A stretch of DNA of 64,000 nt. It comes from Actinoplanes sp. TFC3 (GTDB lineage Bacteria > Actinomycetota > Actinomycetes > Mycobacteriales > Micromonosporaceae). The stretch is from positions 2,771,794 through 2,835,793 of the forward strand of contig NZ_LOJP01000001.1 in assembly GCF_001553785.1 (NCBI RefSeq). The letters are read 5' to 3'. The stretch's first letter is position 1. Every line of letters starts with the position of its first letter. The position numbers and the translations under genes were made by a program. A model generated the notes under the pieces. It saw nothing but the letters and a program-made list of their open reading frames with translations. It was not told the origin of the DNA and searched no databases. Below are positions 54,101-62,890 of the stretch, piece after piece.

Positions 54101-55146
54101 GCGAGCGTCTCCCCGTGCGGCCGGATGATGGTTATGCCTGCGAGGCCGGGACCGTCCAGCGCGACCAGGGCGTCGGGGGCCGCGGGCAGCGCGATCTCGC
54201 GGGTGATCAGCTCGGCGGGGCGCAGCCGGCCCGAGGCGACCAGGGCCATCATGCTGCCGTACGCGTGAGCGGGCATGCCATGGCTTCCCAGGACTTCCAG
54301 TTCATGAGCGACAATCAGGTCCATCGGTACGACCGGCTGGGGCTGGTTCGACGGGAAAAGCCCTACCTGCACGTGCCGTCCCCGCCGCCGCAGCGAAGCT
54401 ACCGAAGCGGTCAGCGTGGCCTGGCTGCCCAGCGCGTCGATCGACACGTGCGCCCCGCCGCCGGTCGCCTCCCGGACCGTAGCGGCCACGTCCGGGCCGG
54501 CTTCGACAACCGCCTCGGCACCGGCTGACCGAGCCAGGTCGAGAGCCGCGGGTGAGACGTCGACGGCCACCACGCGGGCACCGGCCGCCGCCGCGATCAT
54601 GACGGCGGACAGGCCCACTCCCCCGCAGCCGTGCACCGCGACCCAGTCCCCGGCTCGTACCCGGCCCTGGGCCACCACCGCACGGAACGAGGTAGCGAAC
54701 CGGCACCCGAGAGCCGCCGCGCCGGCGAAGCCGATCGCGGGCTCCAGACGTACCAGGTTGGTCTGCGCATGATGGACCACGACGTAGTCCGCAAACGATC
54801 CCCAATGCGTGAAGCCGGGCTGTTGTTGCTGGTGGCAGATCTGTTGATCACCGGCCAGGCAGGCCGGGCAGGAGCCGCACGCGCAGACGAACGGCGTGGT
54901 CACCCGGTCTCCCGCACGCCAGCCCGTCACGCCTGCGCCCACCGCCGCGATCTCACCGGCGAACTCGTGGCCGGGCACGTGGGGCAGCGCGATGTCCGGA
55001 TCGTGACCCCGCCAGCCGTGCCAATCGCTGCGGCACAGACCGGTCGCCCGCACAGCCACCACGACGCTTCCGGGCGGTGGGACGGGATCGGGCACCACGG
55101 CCAACCGGGGAGCTTCGCCGAACTTGTCGAAGATGACAGCGCGCAT
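54097..55146 (-). CDS. Zinc-dependent alcohol dehydrogenase (MDR superfamily)
   Basis: NAD(P)-dependent alcohol/aldehyde oxidoreductase of 349 residues. Catalytic zinc ligands Cys38 (GLCRSDWHG), His60-Glu61 (PGHEFAGEIAAVG) and the later Cys near 150 (GCRFATSF). The structural zinc loop is complete: CACGSCPACLAGDQQIC. Nucleotide motif VHGCGGVGLSAV. The first gene of a two-gene unit with the alpha/beta hydrolase. Divergent from the hydrolase at 55261 across 114 bp containing AGCTAA repeats. Confidence 0.92.
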   Translation of the reverse strand: MRAVIFDKFGEAPRLAVVPDPVPPPGSVVVAVRATGLCRSDWHGWRGHDPDIALPHVPGHEFAGEIAAVGAGVTGWRAGDRVTTPFVCACGSCPACLAGDQQICHQQQQPGFTHWGSFADYVVVHHAQTNLVRLEPAIGFAGAAALGCRFATSFRAVVAQGRVRAGDWVAVHGCGGVGLSAVMIAAAAGARVVAVDVSPAALDLARSAGAEAVVEAGPDVAATVREATGGGAHVSIDALGSQATLTASVASLRRRGRHVQVGLFPSNQPQPVVPMDLIVAHELEVLGSHGMPAHAYGSMMALVASGRLRPAELITREIALPAAPDALVALDGPGLAGITIIRPHGETLA

Positions 55147-55219
55147 GGCTCCTTTCTAGCCTGCCGGCCGCCGAGGGCATTGTGCGCCCGGTCACCTTGA
55201 CGCGCTCTGGCTAAGTGCA

Positions 55220-55249
55220 TTAGCTTTCGAGCTAACAAGGCTAGCTAAC
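55220..55249. promoter_or_regulatory. AGCTAAC repeats in the divergent ADH/hydrolase promoter
   Basis: TTAGCT-TTCG-AGCTAA (55220-55235, perfect 6-bp dyad) followed by a second direct copy AGCTAAC at 55243-55249, ending 2 bp before the hydrolase ribosome binding site (AGGAG). Three half-sites in 30 bp look like an operator for a dimeric regulator. No regulator gene is adjacent. Confidence 0.55.
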
Positions 55250-55260
55250 AGGAGAACGAC

Positions 55261-56094
55261 ATGACCGATTACCTGAGCGTTGACGGCGGCACCCTGGCCT
55301 ACGAGGTGACCGGCGCCGCGGAACCGCTGATCGTGCTGGCCCACGGCATCGGCCACAGCCGCGAGGCCTACCGCTTCGTCGCCCCGCTGCTGGCCGAGGC
55401 CGGCTACCGGGTCGCCGCCCTCGACCTGCGCGGCTGCGGCGAATCAACTGCCGAATGGACGTCCTGTTCCCGTACGGACGTAGCCCGCGATCTCATCGCG
55501 CTGGTCGAGCACCTGGGCGGACCGGCTGTGCTGGTCGGGCACTCGCTGGCCGGTGGCGCCGCCACGATCGCCGCGGCGCAGGCCCCGGCGCTGATCACCG
55601 CCGTGGTGGAACTCGGCCCGTTCACCCGCAAACAGTCGGTCAAGCTCGGCGACTTCACGGTGTCGCGCTACCGCCGGGCCATGTTCCCGCTGCTCCGCGC
55701 GGGTGTGTTCGGCAGCGTCCCGCAGTGGGGGAAATACCTCGAGCTGGCCACCCCGGGCCGCAAGCCGGCGGACTGGGACGCCAGCCTGGCCCGCATCGAC
55801 GCGATGATGCGCGAACCCGGCCGGATGAAGGCGTTCCAGCAGATGACCCGGTCCGCGCCCACCGACGCCGGCGATCAGCTGGGCAACGTGCGCTGCCCGG
55901 TGCTCATCGTGCAGGGCACCCTCGACCCCGACTGGGCGTCGCCGCAGGCCGAGGGAGAAGCCATCGTCGCCGCGCTGCCGCGGGGGCTGGGCCGGCTGCA
56001 GATGATCGAGGGCGCCGGTCACTACCCGCACGTGCAGTTCCCCGAGCAGGTGGCCGCGCTGACCGTGGCGTTCCTGGAATCCGTCAATGCCTAG
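55261..56094 (+). CDS. Alpha/beta hydrolase
   Basis: Serine hydrolase of 277 residues with a canonical core: oxyanion HGIGHSREAY, DLRGCGES, nucleophile Ser95 in VGHSLAGGAA, Asp in VQGTLDPDWASP and His in GAGHYPHVQFPEQ. It resembles haloalkane dehalogenase/epoxide hydrolase-like and esterase members; the exact reaction is not readable. AGGAG 7 bases before ATG. Confidence 0.88.
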   Translation: MTDYLSVDGGTLAYEVTGAAEPLIVLAHGIGHSREAYRFVAPLLAEAGYRVAALDLRGCGESTAEWTSCSRTDVARDLIALVEHLGGPAVLVGHSLAGGAATIAAAQAPALITAVVELGPFTRKQSVKLGDFTVSRYRRAMFPLLRAGVFGSVPQWGKYLELATPGRKPADWDASLARIDAMMREPGRMKAFQQMTRSAPTDAGDQLGNVRCPVLIVQGTLDPDWASPQAEGEAIVAALPRGLGRLQMIEGAGHYPHVQFPEQVAALTVAFLESVNA

Positions 56095-56114
56095 GGACCG
56101 CCTGCACCGGGCCC

Positions 56115-56654
56115 TCACCAGCTCCGGCGCACAGCCGCCTTGCCCCCGGTCACCAGGGTGGCCGCGGGGACGTCGTCGGCCACCACCGCCCCGGCCGCGA
56201 TCACGGCGTCACGCCCGATGGTGACGCCGGGCAGAATCATCGCGCCGGCCCCGATCCACACGTTGTCGGCCACGTCGATCGGCGCCCCCGTCAGCCATTC
56301 GCGGCGCGGCTGCGGGTGCACGGGGTGACCGACGGTGATGAAGGTGGCCTTGGGGCCAACCATCACCCGGTTGCCGAGCCGGATGCCCGCATAGTCGAGA
56401 AACGTGCAGTTCTGGTTGATGAACACCCGTTCGCCCAGCTCCAGGCGCAGGCCATGATCGGTGTAGAACGGCGGGTAGATGGTGACCTTCGCCGGCAGCG
56501 GGCGACCGAGGATCCGCTCGAACAACTCCGCCTTGCCGGCCTCGTCGTCGAAGGGCAGCACGTTCAGGCGGGAGGTCAATTGGGTGACCTCGAGGACCCG
56601 CTCGGACATGACGTGGAACTCGGCGCTACGGATGCGCAGCAGACGATCGGACAT
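56115..56654 (-). CDS. Hexapeptide-repeat acetyltransferase (maltose/NodL type)
   Basis: Left-handed beta-helix acyltransferase of 179 residues that acetylates sugar hydroxyls from acetyl-CoA. Pattern: FINQNCTFLDYAGIRLGNRV, GPKATFITVGHPVHPQPR with the catalytic His, and IGAGAMILPGVTIGRDAVIA. The usual family is LacA/NodL/maa. It starts 12 bp after the glycosyltransferase gene and probably acetylates the glycosylated product. Confidence 0.88.
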   Translation of the reverse strand: MSDRLLRIRSAEFHVMSERVLEVTQLTSRLNVLPFDDEAGKAELFERILGRPLPAKVTIYPPFYTDHGLRLELGERVFINQNCTFLDYAGIRLGNRVMVGPKATFITVGHPVHPQPRREWLTGAPIDVADNVWIGAGAMILPGVTIGRDAVIAAGAVVADDVPAATLVTGGKAAVRRSW

Positions 56655-56666
56655 CCCGGGATCTTG

Positions 56667-57761
56667 TCAGCGCCCCGCCAGCTTCTCCAGCCGGGGTACC
56701 ACCGTCGCCGGGTCCGGCATCGCGGCGATCTCGGCCGCTACCTGCTGGGCCGCGGTACGCAGAGCGTCGTCGCTCAGCAGCCGGATCAGGTGCTCAGCGG
56801 TGATGGCCTTGGCCTCGACGGCCAGCCCGGCGCCACGCTTGGCCAGCAGCTCGGCGTTGTACCGGCGGTCACCGGCACCCGGCGTGGTCAGCTGCGGAAC
56901 CCCCGCGGCCAGCCCGCCCAGCACGCTGCCGGCCCCGGAGTGGTGGACAAAGGCCGAGGCGAACGGAAGGACCTCGTTGATGGGCACCCGGTCGACGGCG
57001 CGCACGGTGGCCGGCAGGTTCGCGGTAGCCGCCGGGCGGATCAACACGAACTCGGCGTCCACCTGGGCGGCCGCCGCGATGATCGCGGGACCGGGGTCAC
57101 CGTCGTTCGGACCGTCGAGGGTGCTGCGCGAAACCAGCACCCGGGGCCGATCGCTCTTGGTGAGCAGCCATTCCGGAACCGAACCGCCCCCGGAGAACGG
57201 CACCGGCCGCATCATGACGGCATCCGCCGCGGGGGCGCTGCGCAGGCTGGGCGGCGTGACAGCGATGGTCAGCCCCGGCGCTGGGATGTCGTACGCGGTG
57301 AGGGCTGTGCTGGTCGTGACCGCTTGGAAGAGTTCGGTGGCCGGCCAGAGCGTGTTCTCCTGCAGCACCGAGGGGATGGACAGCTGCCCGGCCACCACGG
57401 CACCGGCCTCGGCCAGCGGTTCGTAGACGATCAGGTCGGGGCGTTCCTGCGCGATGAGGGCACGCAGCGGGTCGATCAGGGCCAGGTTGGCGCGCCCGAA
57501 GAGCTGACCGACCAGCTCGTGACCGGCGGTGCCCCGCAGCTCGGCGCGCGCCAGGCGCGGATGGCGCAGTGCCACCCGGATCGCGCTGCGGGCCAGGTTG
57601 AACGAGCCCCCGATGTCGGCGGTGCGCAGGTCGAGAACGTCGGGCGGGAAGCCACCGGCGGCTATCACCACGTCGTGCCCGGCGTCCCGGCAGGCCGCGG
57701 CGAGCGCAAACAGCGGCAGAACATGGCCTTGCAGCGGAGCCGCGACGAAAACGATGCGCAT
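56667..57761 (-). CDS. GT1-family glycosyltransferase (UGT/MGT-like)
   Basis: GT-B enzyme of 364 residues that transfers a nucleotide-activated sugar to a small molecule: VFVAAPLQGHVLPLFALAAA at the N terminus and the C-terminal donor site FVHHSGAGSVLGGLAAGVPQ, QLTTPGAGDRRYNAELLAK. Closest in style to macrolide/antibiotic glycosyltransferases. It is slightly short (usual 390-420). Directly upstream is an ACACTG-TT-CAGTGT dyad overlapping a TATAA-type -10, so the gene is probably repressed by a TetR-type protein. Linked to the acetyltransferase downstream. Confidence 0.88.
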   Translation of the reverse strand: MRIVFVAAPLQGHVLPLFALAAACRDAGHDVVIAAGGFPPDVLDLRTADIGGSFNLARSAIRVALRHPRLARAELRGTAGHELVGQLFGRANLALIDPLRALIAQERPDLIVYEPLAEAGAVVAGQLSIPSVLQENTLWPATELFQAVTTSTALTAYDIPAPGLTIAVTPPSLRSAPAADAVMMRPVPFSGGGSVPEWLLTKSDRPRVLVSRSTLDGPNDGDPGPAIIAAAAQVDAEFVLIRPAATANLPATVRAVDRVPINEVLPFASAFVHHSGAGSVLGGLAAGVPQLTTPGAGDRRYNAELLAKRGAGLAVEAKAITAEHLIRLLSDDALRTAAQQVAAEIAAMPDPATVVPRLEKLAGR

Positions 57762-57774
57762 GAGCGGCTTTATA

Positions 57775-57788
57775 ACACTGTTCAGTGT
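57775..57788. promoter_or_regulatory. ACACTGTTCAGTGT operator before the glycosyltransferase
   Basis: Perfect 6-bp inverted repeat with TT centre, 13 bp before the start codon, next to TTATAA on the minus strand. The form is typical of TetR-family operators. The 5' leader would be only a few bases, giving a nearly leaderless mRNA. Confidence 0.6.
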
Positions 57789-57824
57789 GGAAAGTTGTCC
57801 CGGCCACGGGGAGAAAAGCGCTGA

Positions 57825-58883
57825 TCAGTGCGGGAAGGTGCGGGGGATGCGGGGTGAGATCTCCTCGCGGAACGCTGCTATGCGCCCCGTCACCTGCCGC
57901 CGGCCCCAGGTGTGTTCGATGCGGTCGAGGTAGAGGCAGCGGGCGGCCAGTTTGTCCAGGTCGACCGTGAAGTACATTGCCATCAACGGGTTGACGAACA
58001 GGGCGCTGCCGCTGGTACGCCGGGTGAACCGGACGTCGCCGAAGGCGCCTCGGGTGGCCGCGGCAATCTGACCGTGCACAATGCTGGGCCGCTCCGGGGT
58101 GGCGGCCTGGGCGTCGGCCACGGCATCGCGATACAACTCCGCCTCGCGGCTGGAGCCCGGGATCGTCAACGCGCCGAGGTAGCCGCCCTCCCGGTCGAGC
58201 GCCGCCAGGTTCTCCAGCACCTCAACATGGTTGACGCCGTCATGGGCATCGATGCCGAATCCGAGACAGGTCACCAGCTTCACCGGTACGTCCAGGCCGG
58301 CCACGGCGGCAAGGCTCGTGATGTCCTCAACCGGGGTGCCGAGGTTGCTCTCGTCGCCGCGCAGCAGGATGTCGGTGCCGCCGTCGACCAGCACGACCGC
58401 GTCGACCTGCAAGCTGTCGATGAGATGCCGGTACGCCTCCCGCAGCCGCTCGACACCCAGCGGCGGGAACGCGTACACCGTCGACGGCAGGTCGTGGGCC
58501 GCCAGCCAGCGGGCCAGGGTGCGCTCCGGGAAGTACCAGTCGGTGCTGACCGAGCCCGGGGTCACGGCCGCGACGTTCTCGGCTACCCAGTCGGCGCGGT
58601 CGATGAGCTCCAGTTCGGAAAATGACAGGCTGGCCAGGTGCACCTGTGCGCCGGTCTGCCGCAGCGCGAGGGCCAGCGGCAGACCGGCGTACACGTCGAA
58701 GCCGCCGCCCGCGCCGGCGATCAAGACGCGGCGCGCGGGGGCCAGCGCGGCGAACAGCGGCGGTACGGTCAGCGAGAAGGAAGCCGGGCTCACCCCACCA
58801 TGATCAGCCATCAGGCGCGGCTGGGCCAAGAGCCGGGCGCGGCCGCCGGACGCGGGGAGGGTGGCGGTGCAGTTGTCACTCAC
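57825..58883 (-). CDS. DUF1152 family protein
   Basis: Protein of 352 residues. The glycine-rich RVLIAGAGGGFDVYAGLPLA and VDAVVLVDGGTDILLRGDES are the main family marks; VKLVTCLGFGIDAHDGVNHV and TRRTSGSALFVNPLMAMYFT follow. DUF1152 has no established function; the Gly-rich loop suggests a nucleotide or sugar-nucleotide site. GGAG 7 bases before the GTG start at 58883. It lies upstream of the glycosyltransferase on the same strand (63 bp) but that gene has its own promoter. Confidence 0.8.
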   Translation of the reverse strand: MSDNCTATLPASGGRARLLAQPRLMADHGGVSPASFSLTVPPLFAALAPARRVLIAGAGGGFDVYAGLPLALALRQTGAQVHLASLSFSELELIDRADWVAENVAAVTPGSVSTDWYFPERTLARWLAAHDLPSTVYAFPPLGVERLREAYRHLIDSLQVDAVVLVDGGTDILLRGDESNLGTPVEDITSLAAVAGLDVPVKLVTCLGFGIDAHDGVNHVEVLENLAALDREGGYLGALTIPGSSREAELYRDAVADAQAATPERPSIVHGQIAAATRGAFGDVRFTRRTSGSALFVNPLMAMYFTVDLDKLAARCLYLDRIEHTWGRRQVTGRIAAFREEISPRIPRTFPH

Positions 58884-58980
58884 GGGTCTGCTCCTGACTT
58901 GAGCCGCAGGTGGGGTAGTTGTCCGGCCTTCCCGGTCGAAACATAGTTGGCAAACAATATTGACAGTTGCAAATACAAAG

Positions 58981-58994
58981 TGACAGCGTTGTCA
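58981..58994. promoter_or_regulatory. LacI-like operator TGACAGCGTTGTCA before GH92
   Basis: Dyad TGACA-GCGT-TGTCA with CG centre, 12 of 14 positions symmetrical, 16 bp downstream of a TTGACA and 30 bp before the GH92 start. It matches the palindrome at 11760 in the form TGACA-n-CG-n-TGTCA. LacI-family proteins commonly control glycosidase genes through such sites. Confidence 0.6.
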
Positions 58995-59023
58995 TCCCCA
59001 CTTGCTGAAGGGACGGCACCCCG

Positions 59024-62000
59024 ATGCTCCGTACCCTCGCCGCGGCGGTTCTCCTCTCCGCCGCAGCACTGTCAATCCCCCACGCCGCGCAGGCAGCACC
59101 GAAGGCGGCCGCCGCGGACCTCGCCCTCACCCAGTACGTCAACCCCCTGGTCGGCACCGACGACAGCAACTCGCCGAACCCGGTCGGGGGCGGGGCCGGT
59201 GGCAGCACCTTCCCCGGCGCCACCGTTCCGTTCGGAATGCTGCAGTTCAGCCCGGACACCCCGACCGCCTCGCCGTCGGGTTACCGCGACAGGGACCGCA
59301 CGATTGAGTCCTTCAGCCTGACCCACTTCAACGGCGCGGGCTGCCCGAACAACGAGGACCTCCCGATTCTGCCCATCACCGGCGCCATCGGATCGTCGCC
59401 GGGCAGCGCGTGGACCAGCTACGCCTCGGGTTACACCAAGACCAACGAGGTGGCCACGCCCGGTTACTACAAGAACCGCCTCGACAAGTACGGGGTGGAC
59501 GCCGAGCTGAGCACCACCAAGCGCACCGGCGCCCTCAAGCTGACCTACCCGGCCTCGACCAGCGCCCGGGTGCTGATCAACGCCAGCCGCTCGGCGACCG
59601 GGGACCGCGACGGCAACGTGACAGTGGCCGGGAACCGGGTGTATGGCGAGCACACCGCCGGCGGGTTCTGCGGTGGACGTACCTACAAGGTCTACTACTC
59701 CATTCTTTTCGACCGCACACCCTCGGGATTCGGTACGTTCAAAGCCGGCACGGTCACCGCCGGCTCGGCGAGCACAAGTGGCACCCAGACCGGCGCCTAC
59801 GTCACGTTCGACACGACCAGTAACGCCGTGGTGAACGCCAGCATCGGCGTGTCGTTCGTCAGCGTGGCCAACGCGCAGAACAACGCCACCGCCGAGGCAG
59901 CCTCGTTCGCCACCGTGCGCAGCAACGCCGGCGCCGCCTGGAACACCGCGCTCAACCGGGTGCAGGTCACCGGCGGCGGCACCACGGACCTGCAGAAGTT
60001 CTACACGGCGCTGTACCACGTGCTGCAGAACCCGAACATCGCCAGCGACACCAACGGCGAGTACCGCGGCTTCGACGGCGCCGTGCACACCGCCGCCCAC
60101 CCCGTTTATCAGAACTACTCGGGCTGGGACATCTACCGCTCGTGGGCGGCGCTGGTGGCGATGATCGCGCCGGACGTGATGACCGACATCGTCAAGTCCA
60201 TGGTGCTCGACGGTCAGCAGGGGGGTTCGCTGCCGAAGTGGTCGCAGCAGAGCATCGAGGACTTCGTGATGCCGGGCGACCCGGGGCCGATCATCGTGGG
60301 CAGCGCGTACGCGTTCGGCGTACGTGGCTTCGACACCGCGGCGGCGCTGGCGCTGATGAAGAACAGCGGCTCGGGCGGCACCTCGCAGGGCTACGTGCTG
60401 CGCGGCAACCAGAGCACATACCAGAACAACCAGTTCATCCCCGGCAACCCTTCGGAGACCCTGGAGTACGCATCCAGTGACTTCGCGATCGCCAACTTCG
60501 CCAAGGCGCTCGGCGACACCGGCGCAGCCAGCACGTACGCGACCCGTTCGCAGTACTGGCGCAGCCTGTTCAACGGCGAGTCGGCGTTCATCCACACCCG
60601 CGACAGCGGCGGCGCGTTCACCCAGCCGCTCAACCCGGCGCAGGAGAGCCCGTACGTCGAGGGCAACGCAGCCCAGTACACCTGGATGGTGCCGCACAAC
60701 CTGGGCGCTGTCGTCACGCTGATGGGTGGCCCGGCCACCGCGGTGCAGCGCCTCGATCACCACTTCACCGAGCTCAACGGCGGGTTGTCGCGGCCGTACT
60801 TCTACATCGGCAACGAGCCCGAGCACAGCGTGCCGTGGACGTACAACTTCGCCCGCAAGCCCGCCGGGGCCGGCGACGCGGTGCGCCGGGTGATGAACGA
60901 GTCGTTCACCACCGGTGCGGGTGGCCTGCCGGGCAACGATGACCTGGGTGCCACCTCGGCCTGGTATGTCTGGTCGGCGCTGGGCTTCTATCCGGTCACG
61001 CCGGGCGCGGACACCCTGGCGGTGCACGGCGGCGTCTTCCCCAACGTGCTCATCCAGCGTTCCACCGGCAACATCACGGTCACCGGCGGCAGCACCAGCA
61101 ACCGCTATGTGCAGACGCTGTCGGTGGGTGGATCAACGACGAGCCACAACTATTTCCGGTACGCCGACATCGCCGCGCGTGGCACGGTTGCCTACACGAT
61201 GGGCAGCACCGCCTCCTCCTGGGGAACGGGTGCCGGCGACGTACCGCCGAGTTTTGCCGATGGCCGCAACCAGCCGCCGGCCGAACCGGACCTCGGCGCC
61301 AACCTCGCCCAGGGCCGCACGATCACCGGCAGCGCCGGCTGCAACAGCTCGGAGTCGCCGGCCAAGGCGGTCGACGGGGTCATCGCGGGCAACAGCAAGT
61401 TCTGTTCCGCTACGGCACCGCAGCAGCTTCAGGTCGACCTCGGTTCGGCCCGGACGGTGAGCTCGTTCGTGGTCAAGCACGCCGGGCTCGGCGGTGAGCA
61501 GACCGGCTGGAACACCGGCGCGTTCACCATCTCCACCAGCACCGACGGCTCCACGTGGAGCAACGCGGTGACCGTTTCCGGCAGCCGCAACAGCCGCAGC
61601 TACCTGCCGGTCCCGGCGCGCACGGCCCGCTACGTGCGGTTCGAGGCATCCCAGCCGGCCAACGACGGCAGCGGCACGGCCCGCATCTACGAGCTCGAGG
61701 TGTACGGCAGCAGCAGCGCCCCCACCGACATCGCGCTGCGCCGCCCGGCTACCGCCGACTCGTCCTGCGCGGCCACGGAGAGCCCGGACCGCGCGTTCAA
61801 CGGCAGCTGGCTCGGTGGCTGGTACGACAAGTGGTGCTCGCAGGGTGCCAGCAAGTGGCTGCAGACCGATCTGGGCAGCACCCAGCACATCGGTTCGGTG
61901 GTCATCCGGCACGCCGGAGCGGGTGGTGAGTATCCGCAGTGGAACACGCGCGACTTCGACGTGCAGACCTCCGCCGACGGCAGCACCTGGACCACCCGGG

Positions 62001-62140
62001 CCCAGGTGCGGGGCAACACCGCCGACTCCACCACGACCACGGTCAACGCGGACGCCCGCTACCTGCGGGTTGCCGTGGTCACGCCCACCCAGGACGGCTC
62101 CGCTGCCGCCCGCATCTACGAGGTGGACGTGCGCAGCTGA
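59024..62140 (+). CDS. Secreted GH92 alpha-mannosidase with two F5/8-type C (CBM32-like) domains
   Basis: Extracellular enzyme of 1038 residues. Sec signal (TLAAAVLLSAAALSIPHAAQA), then the GH92 N-terminal beta-sandwich (VNPLVGTDDSNSPNPVGGGA, TFPGATVPFGMLQFSPDT) and the (alpha/alpha)6 catalytic domain with YIGNEPEHSVPWTYNFARK (general acid Glu) and GNDDLGATSAWYVWSALGFY. Family members are Ca2+-dependent exo-alpha-1,2-mannosidases. After ~750 residues come two discoidin modules (~765-900 and ~905-1038), each with a conserved Cys pair and a WLQTDLGS/LQVDLGSA strand, likely for glycan or surface binding. Controlled by a LacI-like site. Confidence 0.92.
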   Translation: MLRTLAAAVLLSAAALSIPHAAQAAPKAAAADLALTQYVNPLVGTDDSNSPNPVGGGAGGSTFPGATVPFGMLQFSPDTPTASPSGYRDRDRTIESFSLTHFNGAGCPNNEDLPILPITGAIGSSPGSAWTSYASGYTKTNEVATPGYYKNRLDKYGVDAELSTTKRTGALKLTYPASTSARVLINASRSATGDRDGNVTVAGNRVYGEHTAGGFCGGRTYKVYYSILFDRTPSGFGTFKAGTVTAGSASTSGTQTGAYVTFDTTSNAVVNASIGVSFVSVANAQNNATAEAASFATVRSNAGAAWNTALNRVQVTGGGTTDLQKFYTALYHVLQNPNIASDTNGEYRGFDGAVHTAAHPVYQNYSGWDIYRSWAALVAMIAPDVMTDIVKSMVLDGQQGGSLPKWSQQSIEDFVMPGDPGPIIVGSAYAFGVRGFDTAAALALMKNSGSGGTSQGYVLRGNQSTYQNNQFIPGNPSETLEYASSDFAIANFAKALGDTGAASTYATRSQYWRSLFNGESAFIHTRDSGGAFTQPLNPAQESPYVEGNAAQYTWMVPHNLGAVVTLMGGPATAVQRLDHHFTELNGGLSRPYFYIGNEPEHSVPWTYNFARKPAGAGDAVRRVMNESFTTGAGGLPGNDDLGATSAWYVWSALGFYPVTPGADTLAVHGGVFPNVLIQRSTGNITVTGGSTSNRYVQTLSVGGSTTSHNYFRYADIAARGTVAYTMGSTASSWGTGAGDVPPSFADGRNQPPAEPDLGANLAQGRTITGSAGCNSSESPAKAVDGVIAGNSKFCSATAPQQLQVDLGSARTVSSFVVKHAGLGGEQTGWNTGAFTISTSTDGSTWSNAVTVSGSRNSRSYLPVPARTARYVRFEASQPANDGSGTARIYELEVYGSSSAPTDIALRRPATADSSCAATESPDRAFNGSWLGGWYDKWCSQGASKWLQTDLGSTQHIGSVVIRHAGAGGEYPQWNTRDFDVQTSADGSTWTTRAQVRGNTADSTTTTVNADARYLRVAVVTPTQDGSAAARIYEVDVRS

Positions 62141-62145
62141 GCGGG

Positions 62146-62180
62146 ATCCGGTGCCCCCTACTCGGTGGTGGGCACCGGAT
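62146..62180 (+). terminator. Terminator after GH92
   Basis: ATCCGGTGCCC / GGGCACCGGAT, perfect 11-bp stem with a 13-base loop, 5 bp past the stop codon. Confidence 0.7.
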
Positions 62181-62275
62181 TACTCAACTGCGACATTGAC
62201 CGGAATAACTCTCGTGATCTCGGACCCGGGGCATAGGATGACGTCGCCCCTCTTCTCCAGAGATCGGGACAACAT

Positions 62276-62890
62276 ATGGCGCGGGACTTGTCGCCGTTGG
62301 TTTCTGCGGCTCAAGACGGTGACGAAAACGCATTCCGCTCCCTCTATCAAGCCATCCACCCGGCCCTGCTGCGTCATGTGCGGGCGCTGGTCGGCGACGA
62401 CGCGGAGGATGTCGCGTCCGAGGCGTGGCTGCGCATCGCCCGCGACCTCGCGGGCTTCTCCGAGCACGGCCGCGGGGCGCGCCCCGGCGACCCCGAGGGT
62501 CAGCGCGACGGCACCAGCCGGTTCCGGGCCTGGGCGCTGACCGTCGCGCACAACCGGGCCATCGACCACGTGCGGCACTCGCGCCGCCAGCCCGACGTGC
62601 TGATCCCGATCGAGCACCTCGCGGAGATCGCGGTGTCCGGGGACGCCGGCGAGCAGGCGGCCGAGCGGATGGCCACCACCAACGCCATGGGCCTGATCGC
62701 CGGGCTGCCCCCGGATCAGGCGCAGGCGGTGCTGCTGCACGTGGTGGTCGGCTTCGACGGCCCGGCGGCGGCCCGGATGCTCGGCAAGCGCCCGGGTGCG
62801 GTGCGCATGGCGGCCTCCCGGGGGCTGCGCCGGCTGGCTGCGCGCGTCGAAACGGAGGACGCGTGTGGAAGCCGTCTCGGCGGTATGTGA
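62276..62890 (+). CDS. ECF sigma factor
   Basis: Sigma-70 family protein of 204 residues. Region 2: ENAFRSLYQAIHPALLRHVR with GDDAEDVASEAWLRIARDLA and FRAWALTVAHNRAIDHVRHS. Region 4: LPPDQAQAVLLHVVVGFDGP and AARMLGKRPGAVRMAASRGLRRL. No anti-sigma gene follows; instead the downstream gene is a lipoprotein whose start lies 28 bp inside this gene, so the two are translationally coupled. Confidence 0.88.
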   Translation: MARDLSPLVSAAQDGDENAFRSLYQAIHPALLRHVRALVGDDAEDVASEAWLRIARDLAGFSEHGRGARPGDPEGQRDGTSRFRAWALTVAHNRAIDHVRHSRRQPDVLIPIEHLAEIAVSGDAGEQAAERMATTNAMGLIAGLPPDQAQAVLLHVVVGFDGPAAARMLGKRPGAVRMAASRGLRRLAARVETEDACGSRLGGM

